From NCBI GenBank assembly GCA_030246985.1, contig CP107246.1, forward strand, positions 1,862,282 to 1,926,281: a stretch of 64,000 bases of DNA. Direction: 5' to 3'. Position 1 is the stretch's first letter. Every line of letters starts with the position of its first letter. Under the pieces are notes generated by a model. It was given only the letters and a program-made list of their open reading frames with translations, was not told where the DNA came from and did no database searches. This document shows, piece after piece, positions 9,534-20,044 of the stretch. Source of the DNA: Candidatus Nitricoxidivorans perseverans. GTDB taxonomy: Bacteria > Pseudomonadota > Gammaproteobacteria > Burkholderiales > Rhodocyclaceae. Made by a program: the position numbers and the translations under genes.

Positions 9534-11434
9534 CGGACGTCTCCCTCCGTCTCGTCTTCGGGCGCCGGCGCGTCGGGCAGCTTGCCCAGCAGGTAGTAGT
9601 CGAGCACCTGGCGGGCGATGGGCGCCGCCGACTGCGCGCCGAAGCCGCCGTTTTCCACCAGCACCGCCAGCGCGATCTTCGGATCGTCGGCCGGCGCGAA
9701 GGCGATGTACAGGGCATGGTCGCGCAGCTCTTTCTTCACTTTTCCTTCCAGGTATTTTTCGCCCTTGAGAGAGAACAGCTGCGCGGTGCCCGTCTTGCCG
9801 GCGGCCACGTACCCGGCGCCGGCGAAGGCCCGCGCGCCGGTGCCCTCGACATTCACGCCGACCATGGCCCGCTTGATGACGTCGATGTGCTCCTGCTTGA
9901 GAGGGAGAATCTTGATCGGTTGCGGTTCGACCGGCGTCTTTTCGCCCGTTTGGACATTGGTGATGAACTTGACGAGATGGGGCCGGTACATGACGCCGTT
10001 GTTGGCGAGCGTCGCCGTCGCCTGGGCGAGCTGGATCGGCGTATAGGCGTTGTAGCCCTGCCCGATGCCGATGGAGATGGTTTCGCCGGCATACCATTTC
10101 TGCTGCTCCGGCTTCCTGAATCGCTTCTTCTTCCATTCCTGCGAGGGCAGCACCCCTTCGGATTCGCCGTCGATGTCGATGCCCGTGCGGCTGCCGAAGC
10201 CGAGCTGGCGCATGAAGCCTGAAATGTTGTCGATGCCCAGGTCGTTGGCCAGGATGTAGTAGTAGGTGTCGCAGGATTCGACGATGGACTTGTACATGTC
10301 CACGAGGCCGTGCCCGCCCTTCTTGTCGTCCCGGAAGGTATGGTTGCCGAAGGCGAAGAAGCCGGGATCGGAAATGGTCTGTTCGGGCCTGCGCTTGCCC
10401 AGCGTCAGCGCCGCCAGGGCCATGAAGGGCTTGAAGGTGGAGCCGGGCGGATAGGCGCCGTTCAGAGCCCGGTTGACCATGGGCTTGTCGGCTGATTCAT
10501 TGAGCTGCTCCCAGTCCTGCGTGGCGATGCCGTCGACGAACAGGTTGGGGTCGTAATTGGGCACGGAGACCAGCGCCAAAACGCCGCCGGAGGACGGCTC
10601 GATGGCGATCAGGGCGCCGCGGCGGTCGCCGAAGGCCTTCTCGGCCACCTCCTGCAACCTGGCATCCACCGTCAGGGTCAGGTTGTTGCCGGGCACGGGC
10701 GGGGTATGACTGAGGGTGCGCACGGCCCGGCCGCCGGCATCCACCTCCACCTGTTCGAAGCCCGTGGCGCCGTGCAGGTCGAACTCGTAACGCTGCTCCA
10801 GGCCGGTCTTGCCGAAATGCTCGGTGCCGCGATAGTTGGCTTCCTGGCCGAGGTTTCCGATGTTTTCCACATCCTGGGCATTGACGCGGCCGATATAGCC
10901 GAGCAGGTGGGAGGCAAAGGCGTTCATCGGGTACTGGCGGAACAGGCGGGCCTTGATGTCCACACCGGGGAATCGGTAGCGCTGAACGATGAACCGGGCC
11001 ACTTCCTCGTCGGTCAGACGCGTCCGGATCGGCAGGGACTCGAAATTCCGGCTCTCTTCCAGAAGTTTTCTGAACCGCCTGCGGTCCTTGGGCTGGATGT
11101 CGACGAGTTCGGAGAGCGCGTCGATGACGGCCTCCAGGCTGTCGCGCAGCCTGGAAGGCGTGATTTCCAGGGTATAGGCGGAATAGTTGCGGGCCAGCAT
11201 GACGCCGTTGCGGTCCAGGATCAGGCCGCGGTTCGGCACGATGGGCACCATGGAAATCCGGTTGTTTTCGGCGCGCGTCCGGTAATAGTCGTGCTGCACC
11301 ACCTGCAGCCAGAAGAATCGCACGAGCAGCAGGATGAAGGCGAGCAGGACGAAGCCGCCCGCGATGGTGAGTCGGTTGCGGAAGCGTTCCAGGCCTTCCT
11401 GGGGATCGATGAATTCAGATCGGGCGGTTTTCAT
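9530..11434 (-). CDS. mrdA: Penicillin-binding protein 2, elongation transpeptidase
   Basis: A class B PBP of 634 residues that crosslinks peptidoglycan in the elongasome with RodA. It has one N-terminal membrane helix (about 24-46), a pedestal domain and a transpeptidase domain with the SxxK motif in PPGSTFKPFM, SCD in the SxN position (VESCDTYYY) and KTGTAQ. The chosen start overlaps mreD by 20 bases. Length and order (mreCD-mrdA-rodA) are standard for betaproteobacteria. Confidence 0.96.
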   Translation of the reverse strand: MKTARSEFIDPQEGLERFRNRLTIAGGFVLLAFILLLVRFFWLQVVQHDYYRTRAENNRISMVPIVPNRGLILDRNGVMLARNYSAYTLEITPSRLRDSLEAVIDALSELVDIQPKDRRRFRKLLEESRNFESLPIRTRLTDEEVARFIVQRYRFPGVDIKARLFRQYPMNAFASHLLGYIGRVNAQDVENIGNLGQEANYRGTEHFGKTGLEQRYEFDLHGATGFEQVEVDAGGRAVRTLSHTPPVPGNNLTLTVDARLQEVAEKAFGDRRGALIAIEPSSGGVLALVSVPNYDPNLFVDGIATQDWEQLNESADKPMVNRALNGAYPPGSTFKPFMALAALTLGKRRPEQTISDPGFFAFGNHTFRDDKKGGHGLVDMYKSIVESCDTYYYILANDLGIDNISGFMRQLGFGSRTGIDIDGESEGVLPSQEWKKKRFRKPEQQKWYAGETISIGIGQGYNAYTPIQLAQATATLANNGVMYRPHLVKFITNVQTGEKTPVEPQPIKILPLKQEHIDVIKRAMVGVNVEGTGARAFAGAGYVAAGKTGTAQLFSLKGEKYLEGKVKKELRDHALYIAFAPADDPKIALAVLVENGGFGAQSAAPIARQVLDYYLLGKLPDAPAPEDETEGDVR

Positions 11435-11939
11435 CCCGTTCGATCGGTTGGAGCTGTGGCAGCAGCAGCAGATAGGTCAGCGGATACCAGAGGGCCGCAG
11501 CCGAGAAGCTGCCGAGGAACCAGGACAGGCCGGGGGAATCGGCGCCGCCGACCAGGCGCGCCGCCAGCATCACCAACTGCATGCCCAGCAGGAGCGGCAG
11601 CACGTGCAGCGCCTGCATCGTGAGGGAAAACCAGAGGATGCGCCGGGAAAGTCCGCCGGCGGCGAACGCCAGCAGCACATAGGCCATGGCATGCTGCCCC
11701 ATGACGCTGCCGTCGGCCACGTCCATCAGAAGCCCGAGGATGAACGCGGCGCCCATGCCGACTTTCATGGGCTGATGGATGCACCAGAACGCGAGTACCA
11801 GCGCCGCCCAGTCCGGAACGAGGGGCAGCCGGCCGGGAGGAACCAGGTTGAGGAACAGGGAAGCCGCCAGGGTCAGGAGAATGAACCAGCCCCTGACCGG
11901 TAGCAGGATGCGGCGGGAGGAATGCGTCGGTTGCATCAT
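11415..11939 (-). CDS. mreD: Rod-shape determining protein MreD
   Basis: An integral membrane protein of 174 residues with about five helices, the elongasome component usually found between mreC and mrdA. Family features are the N-terminal hydrophobic RGWFILLTLAASLFLNLVP segment and the MDVADGSVMGQHAMAYVLLA stretch containing the family's LLxDxxxGxxLG-like motif. It overlaps mreC by 4 bases and mrdA by 20. Confidence 0.92.
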   Translation of the reverse strand: MMQPTHSSRRILLPVRGWFILLTLAASLFLNLVPPGRLPLVPDWAALVLAFWCIHQPMKVGMGAAFILGLLMDVADGSVMGQHAMAYVLLAFAAGGLSRRILWFSLTMQALHVLPLLLGMQLVMLAARLVGGADSPGLSWFLGSFSAAALWYPLTYLLLLPQLQPIERDENRPI

Positions 11940-12853
11940 GGATTTCTTTTCGCCCTTTTTTCCTTCGGCGGGGAGCCCGCCTGCGCCGCCGGTTCATCGG
12001 GCGGCGCAGGCGCGATCCGGGCGCCGAGAATCAGCACATGGCCATGGCGCTCGACGCCGGCCAGCGGCACGCAGCGGATGCGGGCGAACGAGAAGGAGTT
12101 ATCTCGATCGATCTGGACGACCTTCGCCACCGGCAGGCCCGGCAGATAGACGCCATCGAGGCCGGAGGTGACCAGGGTATCGCCCTTCCGCACGTCGGCG
12201 TTGGCGGCAAGGAACCGAAGCTCGAGGTTGCCGGCGCCCGCGCCGGCCAGCACTGCGCGCAGGCCGTTGCGTTCCACCCGCACGGGAATCGCCTGATCCT
12301 TGTCGGTCAGCAGCGTGACCTCGCTGGTCATGGGGAAGACGCGGGTGATCTGACCGATGACGCCCACGTCGTCCACGACCGACTGGCCGGCGGCGACGCC
12401 CTCCCGGAGGCCCTTGTCCACGATCACCCGGCGGGAGAAGGGGTCGCGGGCCGCATAGAGGATCTCGGCAATGCGTCCCGCGGCCGGCTGCTTTTCCTTC
12501 ATGTCGATCAGGGCGCGCAGGCGGCGGTTTTCCTGTTCCAGGTGTTCCTGGCGCAGCAGCCGGTGGGCGGTGGCCAGTTGCCGGCGCCTCAACGCCTCGT
12601 TTTCCACCTGCAAGGTGGCCAGCCCGGTGAGGTATTTGCCCAGATCGCCGCCCGCCTCCATCGGCAGGTGGGCGATCCGCTGCAGGGGCCAGACGAGGGT
12701 GGCGCCCCCCATGCGCACCCACTCGAGCGTGTGGAAGTGCAGGTCGGTCACCAGCAGCATCAGGGAAAGGGAGACGAAGAAAACCAGCCGGGCGATCGGC
12801 GCCGGGCCCCGCTTGAAAAACGGGGGGGGCGATTGGCCTACGGCGGAGATCAC
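11936..12853 (-). CDS. mreC: Rod-shape determining protein MreC
   Basis: A bitopic periplasmic scaffold that contacts PBP2 and MreD. It shows a single membrane helix (about residues 22-40), a coiled coil (about 78-115, LQVENEALRRRQLATAH and following) and the two beta-barrel domains with ARDPFSRRVIVDKG, TRVFPMTSEVTLLTD and a KGDTLVTSGLDGVYLPGLPV-type loop. The tail is Pro/Ala/Lys-rich and probably disordered. It is separated from mreB by 79 bases holding a hairpin with a T-rich tail. Confidence 0.95.
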   Translation of the reverse strand: MISAVGQSPPPFFKRGPAPIARLVFFVSLSLMLLVTDLHFHTLEWVRMGGATLVWPLQRIAHLPMEAGGDLGKYLTGLATLQVENEALRRRQLATAHRLLRQEHLEQENRRLRALIDMKEKQPAAGRIAEILYAARDPFSRRVIVDKGLREGVAAGQSVVDDVGVIGQITRVFPMTSEVTLLTDKDQAIPVRVERNGLRAVLAGAGAGNLELRFLAANADVRKGDTLVTSGLDGVYLPGLPVAKVVQIDRDNSFSFARIRCVPLAGVERHGHVLILGARIAPAPPDEPAAQAGSPPKEKRAKRNP

Positions 12854-12874
12854 TTCAATGGTGCCCCTTGCCTG

Positions 12875-12912
12875 AAAAATGAACGAAGCGACGCGCTATT
12901 TGCGCCGCTTCG
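12875..12912 (-). terminator. Hairpin with T-rich tail between mreB and mreC (terminator or attenuator)
   Basis: Read on the minus strand, CGAAGCG and GCGC pair with GCGC and CGCTTCG across an AAATA loop (12912-12884). TTCATTTTT follows (12883-12875). This has the form of a Rho-independent terminator. Because mreC-mreD-mrdA follow in the same direction, partial termination that lets MreB outnumber MreCD is the likely effect. Confidence 0.65.
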
Positions 12913-12932
12913 AAGACTATCGCGCAAGCGGG

Positions 12933-14045
<1,113 letters not shown>

Positions 14046-14076
14046 CTATCGGGCCGTTCGAGCATGACTTTGCCAC

Positions 14077-14364
14077 ATGTCCCTGAGTCCCGAAGATGTC
14101 CGCCGAATCACCCGTCTGGCGCGCCTGGAGGTTTCCGCCGGGGAGGTGGAATCCGTCCGCGGCCGGATGAACGCCATCCTGGCCTTCGTCGAGCAGTTGC
14201 AGGCGGTCGATACCGCCGGTGTCGCGCCCATGGCCCACGCCATGGACGTCGTCCAGCGGCTGCGCGAGGACAGGGTCGCCGAGGCCGACCACCGCGCCGA
14301 GTTCCAGGCCATCGCGCCGGAGACCGAGGCGGGGCTCTATCTCGTGCCGAAGGTCATCGAATGA
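14077..14364 (+). CDS. gatC: Asp/Glu-tRNA amidotransferase subunit C
   Basis: A small subunit (95 residues) that stabilises the GatCAB complex, which amidates Glu-tRNA(Gln) and/or Asp-tRNA(Asn). Family features are the N-terminal [17 protein letters not shown], the [14 protein letters not shown] segment and the C-terminal [13 protein letters not shown]...YLVPKVIE. It overlaps gatA by 4 bases. It is divergent from mreB, an arrangement common in betaproteobacteria. Confidence 0.96.
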   Translation: MSLSPEDVRRITRLARLEVSAGEVESVRGRMNAILAFVEQLQAVDTAGVAPMAHAMDVVQRLREDRVAEADHRAEFQAIAPETEAGLYLVPKVIE

Positions 14365-15827
14365 TCGGCGCATCGCTGACGCAGCTTGGTGCCGCACTGG
14401 CGGCGAAACGGATATCCGCCGTCGAACTGGCGACGCTGTTCCTCGACCGCATCGAGCGGCTCAACCCGATGCTCAATGCTTTCATCACCCTCGATCGGGA
14501 GAGGACCCTGGCCGAGGCCAAGGCCGCCGATCAACGCCGGACCGATGGACAAAGTGAACAATGCGGCCCGCTGCTCGGCATTCCGCTGGCCCATAAGGAC
14601 ATCTTCTGCACGCAGGGCTGGCTGACCACCTGCGGCTCGAAGATGCTGGCCAACTTCGTCTCGCCCTACGATGCCACCGTCGTCGAGAGACTCGGGGCCG
14701 CCGGCATGGTTACGCTGGGCAAACTCAACATGGACGAGTTCGCGATGGGCTCGTCGAACGAGACTTCCTTCTTCGGCCCGGTGAAGAATCCCTGGGACAC
14801 GGGTCGCGTGCCCGGCGGCTCCTCCGGCGGCTCGGCCGCCGCCGTGGCCGCGCGCCTCGCGCCGGCCGCCACCGGCACCGACACGGGCGGCTCGATCCGC
14901 CAGCCGGCCGCGCTGTGCGGCCTGACGGGCCTCAAGCCGACCTATGGCGTCGTCTCCCGCTGGGGCATGATCGCGTTCGCCTCATCCCTCGACCAAGGCG
15001 GGCCGATGGCGAAATCCGCCGAGGACTGCGCGTGGCTCCTCAACGCCATGGCCGGCTTCGATGCGCGCGACTCGACCTCGCTCGAACGCCCCGCCGAGGA
15101 CTACGCGCGCAGCCTGGAACAGCCCCTCGACGGACTGAGGATCGGCCTGCCGAAGGAGTTCTTCGGCGAAGGCATGGACAGCGACGTGCGCGCCGCGGTG
15201 GAAGCCGCTCTCGACGAATATCGCAAGCTGGGCGCGACCACCATCGAGGTGAGCCTGCCCAATTCGGGTCTCTCGGTGCCGGCCTATTACGTCATCGCGC
15301 CGGCGGAGGCCAGCTCGAACCTCTCCCGTTTCGACGGCGTGCGCTACGGCCACCGCGCCGCCGGGTACGCCGACCTCGTCGAGCTGTACGAGAAGAGCCG
15401 CGCCCAGGGTTTCGGCGAAGAGGTCAAGCGCCGGATCCTCGTCGGCACCTACGTACTTTCCCACGGCTACTACGACGCCTACTATCTCCAGGCGCAGAAG
15501 GTTCGCCGTCTCATCGCCGCCGACTTTGCGGAAGCCTTTCGGGTCTGCGACGTCATCATGGGCCCGACTTCGCCGTCGGTGGCGTTTCCGTTCGGCGCCC
15601 GCAGCGACGACCCGGTGCGGATGTACCTGTCGGACATCTACACCATCGCCGTCAACCTTGCCGGGCTGCCCGGCATGTCGATTCCCTGCGGCACCGGACA
15701 GGGCGGCATGCCCGTCGGCCTCCAGATCATCGGCAACTATTTTGCCGAGGCGAAAATGCTCAACGTCGCCCACCGCTACCAGCAGGCCACGGACTGGCAC
15801 ACAAGGATGCCGGAGGCGATGAAATGA
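14361..15827 (+). CDS. gatA: Asp/Glu-tRNA amidotransferase subunit A (amidase)
   Basis: The amidase subunit, releasing ammonia from glutamine for tRNA amidation. The Ser-cisSer-Lys catalytic set is visible: Lys in PLAHKDIF (about residue 79), the [13 protein letters not shown] stretch and the nucleophilic Ser in [14 protein letters not shown]. Its 488 residues are typical. The start at 14361 overlaps the gatC stop (ATGA); the very long open frame beginning near 12879 is antisense to mreB and not part of it. Confidence 0.97.
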   Translation: MIGASLTQLGAALAAKRISAVELATLFLDRIERLNPMLNAFITLDRERTLAEAKAADQRRTDGQSEQCGPLLGIPLAHKDIFCTQGWLTTCGSKMLANFVSPYDATVVERLGAAGMVTLGKLNMDEFAMGSSNETSFFGPVKNPWDTGRVPGGSSGGSAAAVAARLAPAATGTDTGGSIRQPAALCGLTGLKPTYGVVSRWGMIAFASSLDQGGPMAKSAEDCAWLLNAMAGFDARDSTSLERPAEDYARSLEQPLDGLRIGLPKEFFGEGMDSDVRAAVEAALDEYRKLGATTIEVSLPNSGLSVPAYYVIAPAEASSNLSRFDGVRYGHRAAGYADLVELYEKSRAQGFGEEVKRRILVGTYVLSHGYYDAYYLQAQKVRRLIAADFAEAFRVCDVIMGPTSPSVAFPFGARSDDPVRMYLSDIYTIAVNLAGLPGMSIPCGTGQGGMPVGLQIIGNYFAEAKMLNVAHRYQQATDWHTRMPEAMK

Positions 15828-17251
15828 ACTGGGAGGTCGTGATCGGGCTGGAGACCCACGTCCAGCTGCAAACGAAGTCGAAGATATTTTCCGGCGCGAG
15901 CACGGCGTTCGGCGCCGAGCCGAACGCCCAGGCCTGCGCGATCGACATCGCCCTGCCCGGCGTGCTGCCCGTGCTCAACCGCGAGGCGGTCGTCTGCGCG
16001 ATCAAATTCGGGCTGGCGGTGCAGGGGAACATCGCGCCACGCTCGGTTTTTGCGCGCAAGAACTACTTCTACCCGGACCTGCCCAAGGGCTACCAGATCA
16101 GCCAGTTCGAGATCCCGGTCGTCTCCGGCGGCGGGCTGGCGATCCGCGTCGGAGAGCAGGAGAAGTTCGTCCATCTCACCCGCGCCCACCTCGAGGAGGA
16201 TGCCGGCAAGTCGCTCCATGAAGATTTTCATGGCAAGACCGGCATCGACCTGAACCGCGCCGGCACTCCGCTGCTCGAGATCGTCACCGAGCCGGACATG
16301 GCCTCCAGCGCGGAGGCCGTGGCCTACGCGAAGGCGCTGCATTCGCTGGTCACCTGGATCGGCATCTGCGACGGCAACATGCAGGAGGGCAGCTTCCGCT
16401 GCGACGCCAACGTTTCCGTGCGCCGTCCCGGCGCGCCGCTGGGCACGCGCCGCGAGATCAAGAACCTCAACTCCTTCCGATTCATCCAGCAGGCCATCGA
16501 CTACGAGATCGGCTGGCAGATCAGCGAGATCGAGGAGGGCCGCAAAATCCAGCAGGCCACCGTGCTGTTCAATCCGGACACCGGTGAAACGCGCGCCATG
16601 CGCAGCAAGGAAGATGCGCACGACTACCGCTACTTCCCCGACCCCGACCTGCTGCCGCTGGAAATCCCGCCTTCCTGGATCGACGAAGTGAAAGCCGGCC
16701 TGCCGGAACTGCCGCAGGCGATGAAGGCCCGCTTCGAGCGCGAGCACGGCCTGTCGGCCTACGACGCAGCGACGCTGACGGCCTCGCGCGGGACGGCGAA
16801 ATATTTCGAGGACGCCGTTGCGGGCGCCGGAAATGCCAAGCTCTGCGCCAACTGGGTCATGGGCGAAGTCGCCGCGCGCCTGAACAGGGAAGGCATCGAT
16901 GTCGGCGCCGCGCCGGTTTCCGCCGCACAGCTGGCCGGCCTCATCCGGCGCATCGCCGACAACACGGTCTCGAACAAGATCGCCCGGGACGTCTTCGACG
17001 CCCTCTGGTCGGGCGAGGGCCGGGATGCTGACGGGATCATCGATACGAAGGGCCTCCGGCAGATCACCGACGCCGGCGCGATTGAGCCGATCATCGACGA
17101 AGTGCTGGCAGCCAATACGAAATCGGTGGAGGAATTCCGCGCCGGCAAGGAAAAGGCCTTCAACGCGCTCGTCGGCCAGGTGATGAAGGCGGCGAAGGGC
17201 AAGGCCAATCCGGCCCAGGTGAACGAGTTGCTGAAGAGGAAGCTGGGATAG
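15824..17251 (+). CDS. gatB: Asp/Glu-tRNA amidotransferase subunit B
   Basis: The kinase/tRNA-binding subunit, 475 residues. Signatures: [20 protein letters not shown] at the N-terminus, [44 protein letters not shown] and, at the C-terminus, the YqeY-like tail ending [14 protein letters not shown]. The start overlaps gatA by 4 bases. Presence of gatCAB implies indirect synthesis of Gln-tRNA and/or Asn-tRNA. Confidence 0.97.
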   Translation: MNWEVVIGLETHVQLQTKSKIFSGASTAFGAEPNAQACAIDIALPGVLPVLNREAVVCAIKFGLAVQGNIAPRSVFARKNYFYPDLPKGYQISQFEIPVVSGGGLAIRVGEQEKFVHLTRAHLEEDAGKSLHEDFHGKTGIDLNRAGTPLLEIVTEPDMASSAEAVAYAKALHSLVTWIGICDGNMQEGSFRCDANVSVRRPGAPLGTRREIKNLNSFRFIQQAIDYEIGWQISEIEEGRKIQQATVLFNPDTGETRAMRSKEDAHDYRYFPDPDLLPLEIPPSWIDEVKAGLPELPQAMKARFEREHGLSAYDAATLTASRGTAKYFEDAVAGAGNAKLCANWVMGEVAARLNREGIDVGAAPVSAAQLAGLIRRIADNTVSNKIARDVFDALWSGEGRDADGIIDTKGLRQITDAGAIEPIIDEVLAANTKSVEEFRAGKEKAFNALVGQVMKAAKGKANPAQVNELLKRKLG

Positions 17252-17257
17252 CGCCGG

Positions 17258-17908
17258 TCAGCGCGGCCGGCTCTCGGCTGGAGGCGCCGATGCGGCGGCA
17301 CCCCTGCCGCGCGTCAGCTCGTTGTAGCGATTCTTCTCCGCCTCGAATTTTGCCCGGATGTTCTCGATGTCCTGCTTCCGGGCGTCCATGGCGGACTGTT
17401 GGGCGGACAGCTCGGTTTCGTTTTCCTTGACCTGGGCCTTGAGGGCATCGGGCATCGGTTTCTTCTGGTAGAACTCGGCCTCGTTGGCGAGCTTCCGCCG
17501 GCGTTTGACCGCCTCGCCGTAGCGCTCCCGGGCCTGCTCCAGGGATTTCCGGGCTTCGGCGAGCGCGCGGTCGCGCTTGATGTCGAAGTCCTTCTCGCTG
17601 CCATAACTGCTCAGCAGGGCCTGGTTGAGCCGGTGTTCCTCGGCGGCGCGGTGCTCCGCCTCCTTCTTGCGCGCCATCTCCGCCTTACGTTGCGCCTTCT
17701 GTTCGGGCGTCAGGGGCGCCTCCACGTTTTCGCTCCGCCCGCCGCTCTTGATCTGGTAGGCGCGGTGGGTGCAGGCGGCTGGCAGGATGTCGCCGCAGAT
17801 GCGATGGCCGCTTTCGTCGCTGCAGCAATAGGTCTTTCCCGCCAGTGCGGAGGAGGACAACACGCCGACGAGCACGCTGGCGACGACGATTCCGTTATGC
17901 CGCGCCAT
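17258..17908 (-). CDS. Secreted coiled-coil protein of unknown function, 216 aa
   Basis: I do not recognise a characterised family. The ATG at 17908 gives a signal peptide (about residues 1-23, ending SALA). A short four-cysteine region follows ([21 protein letters not shown]), similar in style to DUF4124-like periplasmic domains. A long charged coiled coil makes up about residues 60-200, and the tail is Ala/Pro/Ser-rich. The ORF could extend nine codons upstream, but that part lacks signal-peptide character. It overlaps the pyrE stop by 14 bases and ends 7 bases from gatB in convergent orientation. It is probably periplasmic. Confidence 0.7.
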   Translation of the reverse strand: MARHNGIVVASVLVGVLSSSALAGKTYCCSDESGHRICGDILPAACTHRAYQIKSGGRSENVEAPLTPEQKAQRKAEMARKKEAEHRAAEEHRLNQALLSSYGSEKDFDIKRDRALAEARKSLEQARERYGEAVKRRRKLANEAEFYQKKPMPDALKAQVKENETELSAQQSAMDARKQDIENIRAKFEAEKNRYNELTRGRGAAASAPPAESRPR

Positions 17909-18542
17909 AGCGTTCCCGGTAACGACTGACGGCATCGAGATTGCGTTCCAGCTCGGGTTGTCCGGAGAGATAGTCGATCAGGTCGGCCAGCGTGGCGACG
18001 GCGATGACTGGGATGCCGACGTCGCGTTCCACCTCCTGCACGGCGGAAAGATCGCCCTGGCCCCGCTCCTGACGGTCCAGGGCGATCAGCACACCGGCGG
18101 GCGTGGCGCCGCCCGCCCGGATGAGTTCCACCGATTCGCGCACCGACGTGCCGGCGGAGATGACGTCGTCGACGATCAGCACGCGCCCGCTGATTGGCGC
18201 GCCGATCAGCGAGCCGCCCTCGCCGTGGTCCTTGGCTTCCTTGCGATTGAAACAGAAGGGCAGGTTGCGGCCGCGGCCTGCCAGGGCCATGGCGGTGCCG
18301 GCGACGAGGGGGATGCCCTTGTAGGCGGGGCCGAACAGCATGTCGCAGGCGATGCCGGAAGCGAGGAGGGCGCGGGCGTAGAAATCCGACAGGCGGACCA
18401 GGGAATCGCCGTCGTTGAACAGGCCGGCGTTGAAGAAGTAGGGCGACAGGCGGCCCGCCTTCGTCATGAACTCGCCGAAACGCAGCACGCCCCTTTCGCA
18501 CGCAAAGGCGACGAACCCGCGACTGAAATCCCGTTCGATCAT
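17895..18542 (-). CDS. pyrE: Orotate phosphoribosyltransferase
   Basis: Catalyses orotate + PRPP to OMP in pyrimidine synthesis. The PRPP-binding motif [18 protein letters not shown] and the N-terminal [13 protein letters not shown] and [10 protein letters not shown] segments are typical, and the length of 215 residues is normal. In many beta- and gammaproteobacteria the gene divergently next to pyrE encodes an exonuclease III/Crc-family protein. Here only a short vestige of such a gene remains (see 18556-18609). Confidence 0.97.
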   Translation of the reverse strand: MIERDFSRGFVAFACERGVLRFGEFMTKAGRLSPYFFNAGLFNDGDSLVRLSDFYARALLASGIACDMLFGPAYKGIPLVAGTAMALAGRGRNLPFCFNRKEAKDHGEGGSLIGAPISGRVLIVDDVISAGTSVRESVELIRAGGATPAGVLIALDRQERGQGDLSAVQEVERDVGIPVIAVATLADLIDYLSGQPELERNLDAVSRYRERYGAA

Positions 18543-18555
18543 AAGGCCATTTTAC

Positions 18556-18609
18556 ATGCCGCCCGTCGTTTCGCTGAATCTCAACGGCATCCGGCGTAGC
18601 GGGCGGCGA
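18556..18609 (+). pseudogene. Vestige of an exonuclease III/Crc-family gene start
   Basis: Divergent from pyrE, an ATG at 18556 opens the frame MPPVVSLNLNGIRRSG. This closely resembles the N-terminus of XthA/Crc proteins (pattern hRIISxNhNGIRxA, where the Asn is catalytic in XthA). After about 18 codons similarity ends and the frame runs into the next gene's leader. The position beside pyrE is where the intact family gene usually lies, supporting a deletion remnant. The match is short, so chance is not excluded. Confidence 0.5.
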
Positions 18610-18646
18610 TTGCGCGAACGGGGCAAAGCCGGTAGCCTTGGGGCCG

Positions 18647-18670
18647 TGTTCACATCCCTGTTCACATCCC
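18647..18670 (+). repeat. Perfect 12-bp tandem duplication
   Basis: TGTTCACATCCC occurs twice head to tail (18647-18658 and 18659-18670), immediately before the GAGGAG ribosome site of the DUF883 gene. It may mark the deletion junction that removed the exonuclease III-like gene, or be a replication slip. No function is evident. Confidence 0.8.
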
Positions 18671-18684
18671 CTGAGGAGAAATCC

Positions 18685-18996
18685 ATGAGCAACATGACCG
18701 TTGTGACGAAAGACAAGCTGGTTGCCGATATGAGGGTGGTCGTTGCCGATGCCGAGGAACTGCTGCGGGCGACCGCGAACCAGGCCGGCGACAAGGTGGC
18801 CGAGGTGCGCGCCCGCATTCAGGATCATCTGGCCAGCGCCAAGGTCCGGCTGGCCGAGGCCGAGGCCGTTGTCATCGATCGCGCCAAGGCGGTCGGCCAT
18901 GCCACCGATGATTACGTGCATGACAATCCCTGGCGTTCCGTCGGCGTCGCCGCCGGCATCGGCTTCATCGTCGGCCTGTTGATCGGCCGGCGCTGA
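18685..18996 (+). CDS. YqjD/ElaB-type DUF883 membrane-anchored protein, 103 aa
   Basis: The family anchors to the inner membrane by a C-terminal helix and binds ribosomes in stationary phase in E. coli. Seen here: an N-terminal amphipathic helix with KLVADMRVVVADAEELLRAT, the DDYVHDNPWRSVGVAAGIGF hallmark and a terminal GLLIGRR. The ATG at 18685 is preceded by GAGGAG at good spacing. It begins a YqjD-YqjE-YqjK-like cluster, a common stress-associated set. Confidence 0.9.
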   Translation: MSNMTVVTKDKLVADMRVVVADAEELLRATANQAGDKVAEVRARIQDHLASAKVRLAEAEAVVIDRAKAVGHATDDYVHDNPWRSVGVAAGIGFIVGLLIGRR

Positions 18997-19025
18997 TCCG
19001 CCGCCTTCTGCCCCGGCAAGGCACC

Positions 19026-19424
19026 ATGACCGGCCCCGGAGCGCGTAGCGGTCTGCTGAACTCGCTGCGCAGCCTGCTGGCGACGGCCGTCGCCCTCCTG
19101 AAGACGCGCGGCGAGCTTCTGGCGGCGGAGCTGGAAGAGGAAAAGCTGCGGCTTCTCGGGCTGCTCCTCTACGGTGCGACGGCGTTCCTCCTGCTCGGCG
19201 TGGGCGCGGTCTTTCTTGCCGTATTCCTGACCGTGCTGCTATGGGAAAGCCATCGCCTGCTGGTGCTGGGCATGTTTTCCGCTGTCTTTCTGACGGCCGG
19301 CCTCATCGCCTGGGCCGTGGCGCGGCGGCTGGCCTGCGCGAAGTCCCGGCTGTTCTCCGACAGCCTGGCCGAGCTGGAGCTCGACCGCGCCGCACTGGAG
19401 TCCGATGAATCCGCGATTCATTGA
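19026..19424 (+). CDS. YqjE-like phage-holin superfamily III membrane protein
   Basis: A protein of 132 residues with two strong membrane segments (about 44-71 and 76-98) and an N-terminal helix LLATAVALLKTRGELLAAELEEEKLR typical of the YqjE family. The family's role is unknown; despite the holin superfamily name it is not a lysis gene. It ends overlapping the next gene by 20 bases. Confidence 0.85.
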   Translation: MTGPGARSGLLNSLRSLLATAVALLKTRGELLAAELEEEKLRLLGLLLYGATAFLLLGVGAVFLAVFLTVLLWESHRLLVLGMFSAVFLTAGLIAWAVARRLACAKSRLFSDSLAELELDRAALESDESAIH

Positions 19425-19722
19425 TCTGGCCCTGAGAAAACAGCGCCTGCAGCTGCAAAGCGCCGCCCTGCGCAATGACCTGGCGCGCCATGTTGCGCCC
19501 CTGGCACCGGCCTTTGGCGTTGCCGACCGCGTGCGCGAGGGCTTTCGCTGGCTGCGCCGCCATCCCGAAGCCGTCGTCGCCGGGACGGTGGCGTTGCTGG
19601 CGGCCCGGCCGCGGCGGCTGTTCCGCTGGGCGCGGCGCGGCGTGATCGCCTGGCAGGCATGGCGGAAATTGCGCGGCTTGCTCGATGCCGAACCGGCATG
19701 CCATGCAAACCCGTTCCGATAA
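19405..19722 (+). CDS. YqjK-like small basic protein, 105 aa
   Basis: A short Arg-rich protein with an N-terminal helix (LALRKQRLQLQSAALRNDLA) and a central RRHPEAVVAGTVALLAARPRRLFRWARRG segment, here abbreviated from about residue 52 to 80. Size, composition and position after yqjE match YqjK-like proteins. There is one weak hydrophobic segment. Function is unknown. It overlaps both neighbours. Confidence 0.7.
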   Translation: MNPRFIDLALRKQRLQLQSAALRNDLARHVAPLAPAFGVADRVREGFRWLRRHPEAVVAGTVALLAARPRRLFRWARRGVIAWQAWRKLRGLLDAEPACHANPFR

Positions 19723-20026
19723 GCGCGGCAGCGGCCCCGCCGTCCTCCGGCGTCCCGCCCTGCTCGATCACATGCTGGCGGCCCAGAAGCGCGAGCGCGA
19801 CATCGTGCTCGCCGAGACGGGCAAGATACGGGGCTTGATGCCGCTTTTGATGAAGCGTCGCAACGGCGGCCGCTGGACCCGCGAAGAACGCGAAAGACTG
19901 AGCGAACAGCTGCATGCCCTGGCCCATCTGTCCCCCTACCTGGTCGTCCTTGCGTTGCCGGGCTCGTTCGTCGTGCTGCCTGTGCTGGCCTGGTGGCTCG
20001 ACCGCCGGCGCGGGCGCCGAAGCTGA
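19685..20026 (+). CDS. Conserved hypothetical protein with C-terminal membrane anchor, 113 aa
   Basis: I recognise only the general pattern. A charged helical N-terminal half (LLDHMLAAQKRERDIVLAE, then RWTREERERLSEQLHAL) is followed by LSPYLVVLALPGSFVVLPVL and a terminal WWLDRRRGRR. The C-terminal part resembles the membrane stretch of LETM1-like proteins found in betaproteobacteria. The start is uncertain: 19685 overlaps the previous gene by 38 bases and 19703 is an alternative. It ends the YqjDEK-like cluster. Confidence 0.6.
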   Translation: MPNRHAMQTRSDKRGSGPAVLRRPALLDHMLAAQKRERDIVLAETGKIRGLMPLLMKRRNGGRWTREERERLSEQLHALAHLSPYLVVLALPGSFVVLPVLAWWLDRRRGRRS

Positions 20027-20044
20027 CCGGCCATCGGCGGAGGA

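Noticed and set aside
19026-19424. Phage holin gene indicating a prophage
   Set aside because: YqjE proteins share the holin superfamily label but are chromosomal stress-cluster proteins; no other phage genes are nearby.
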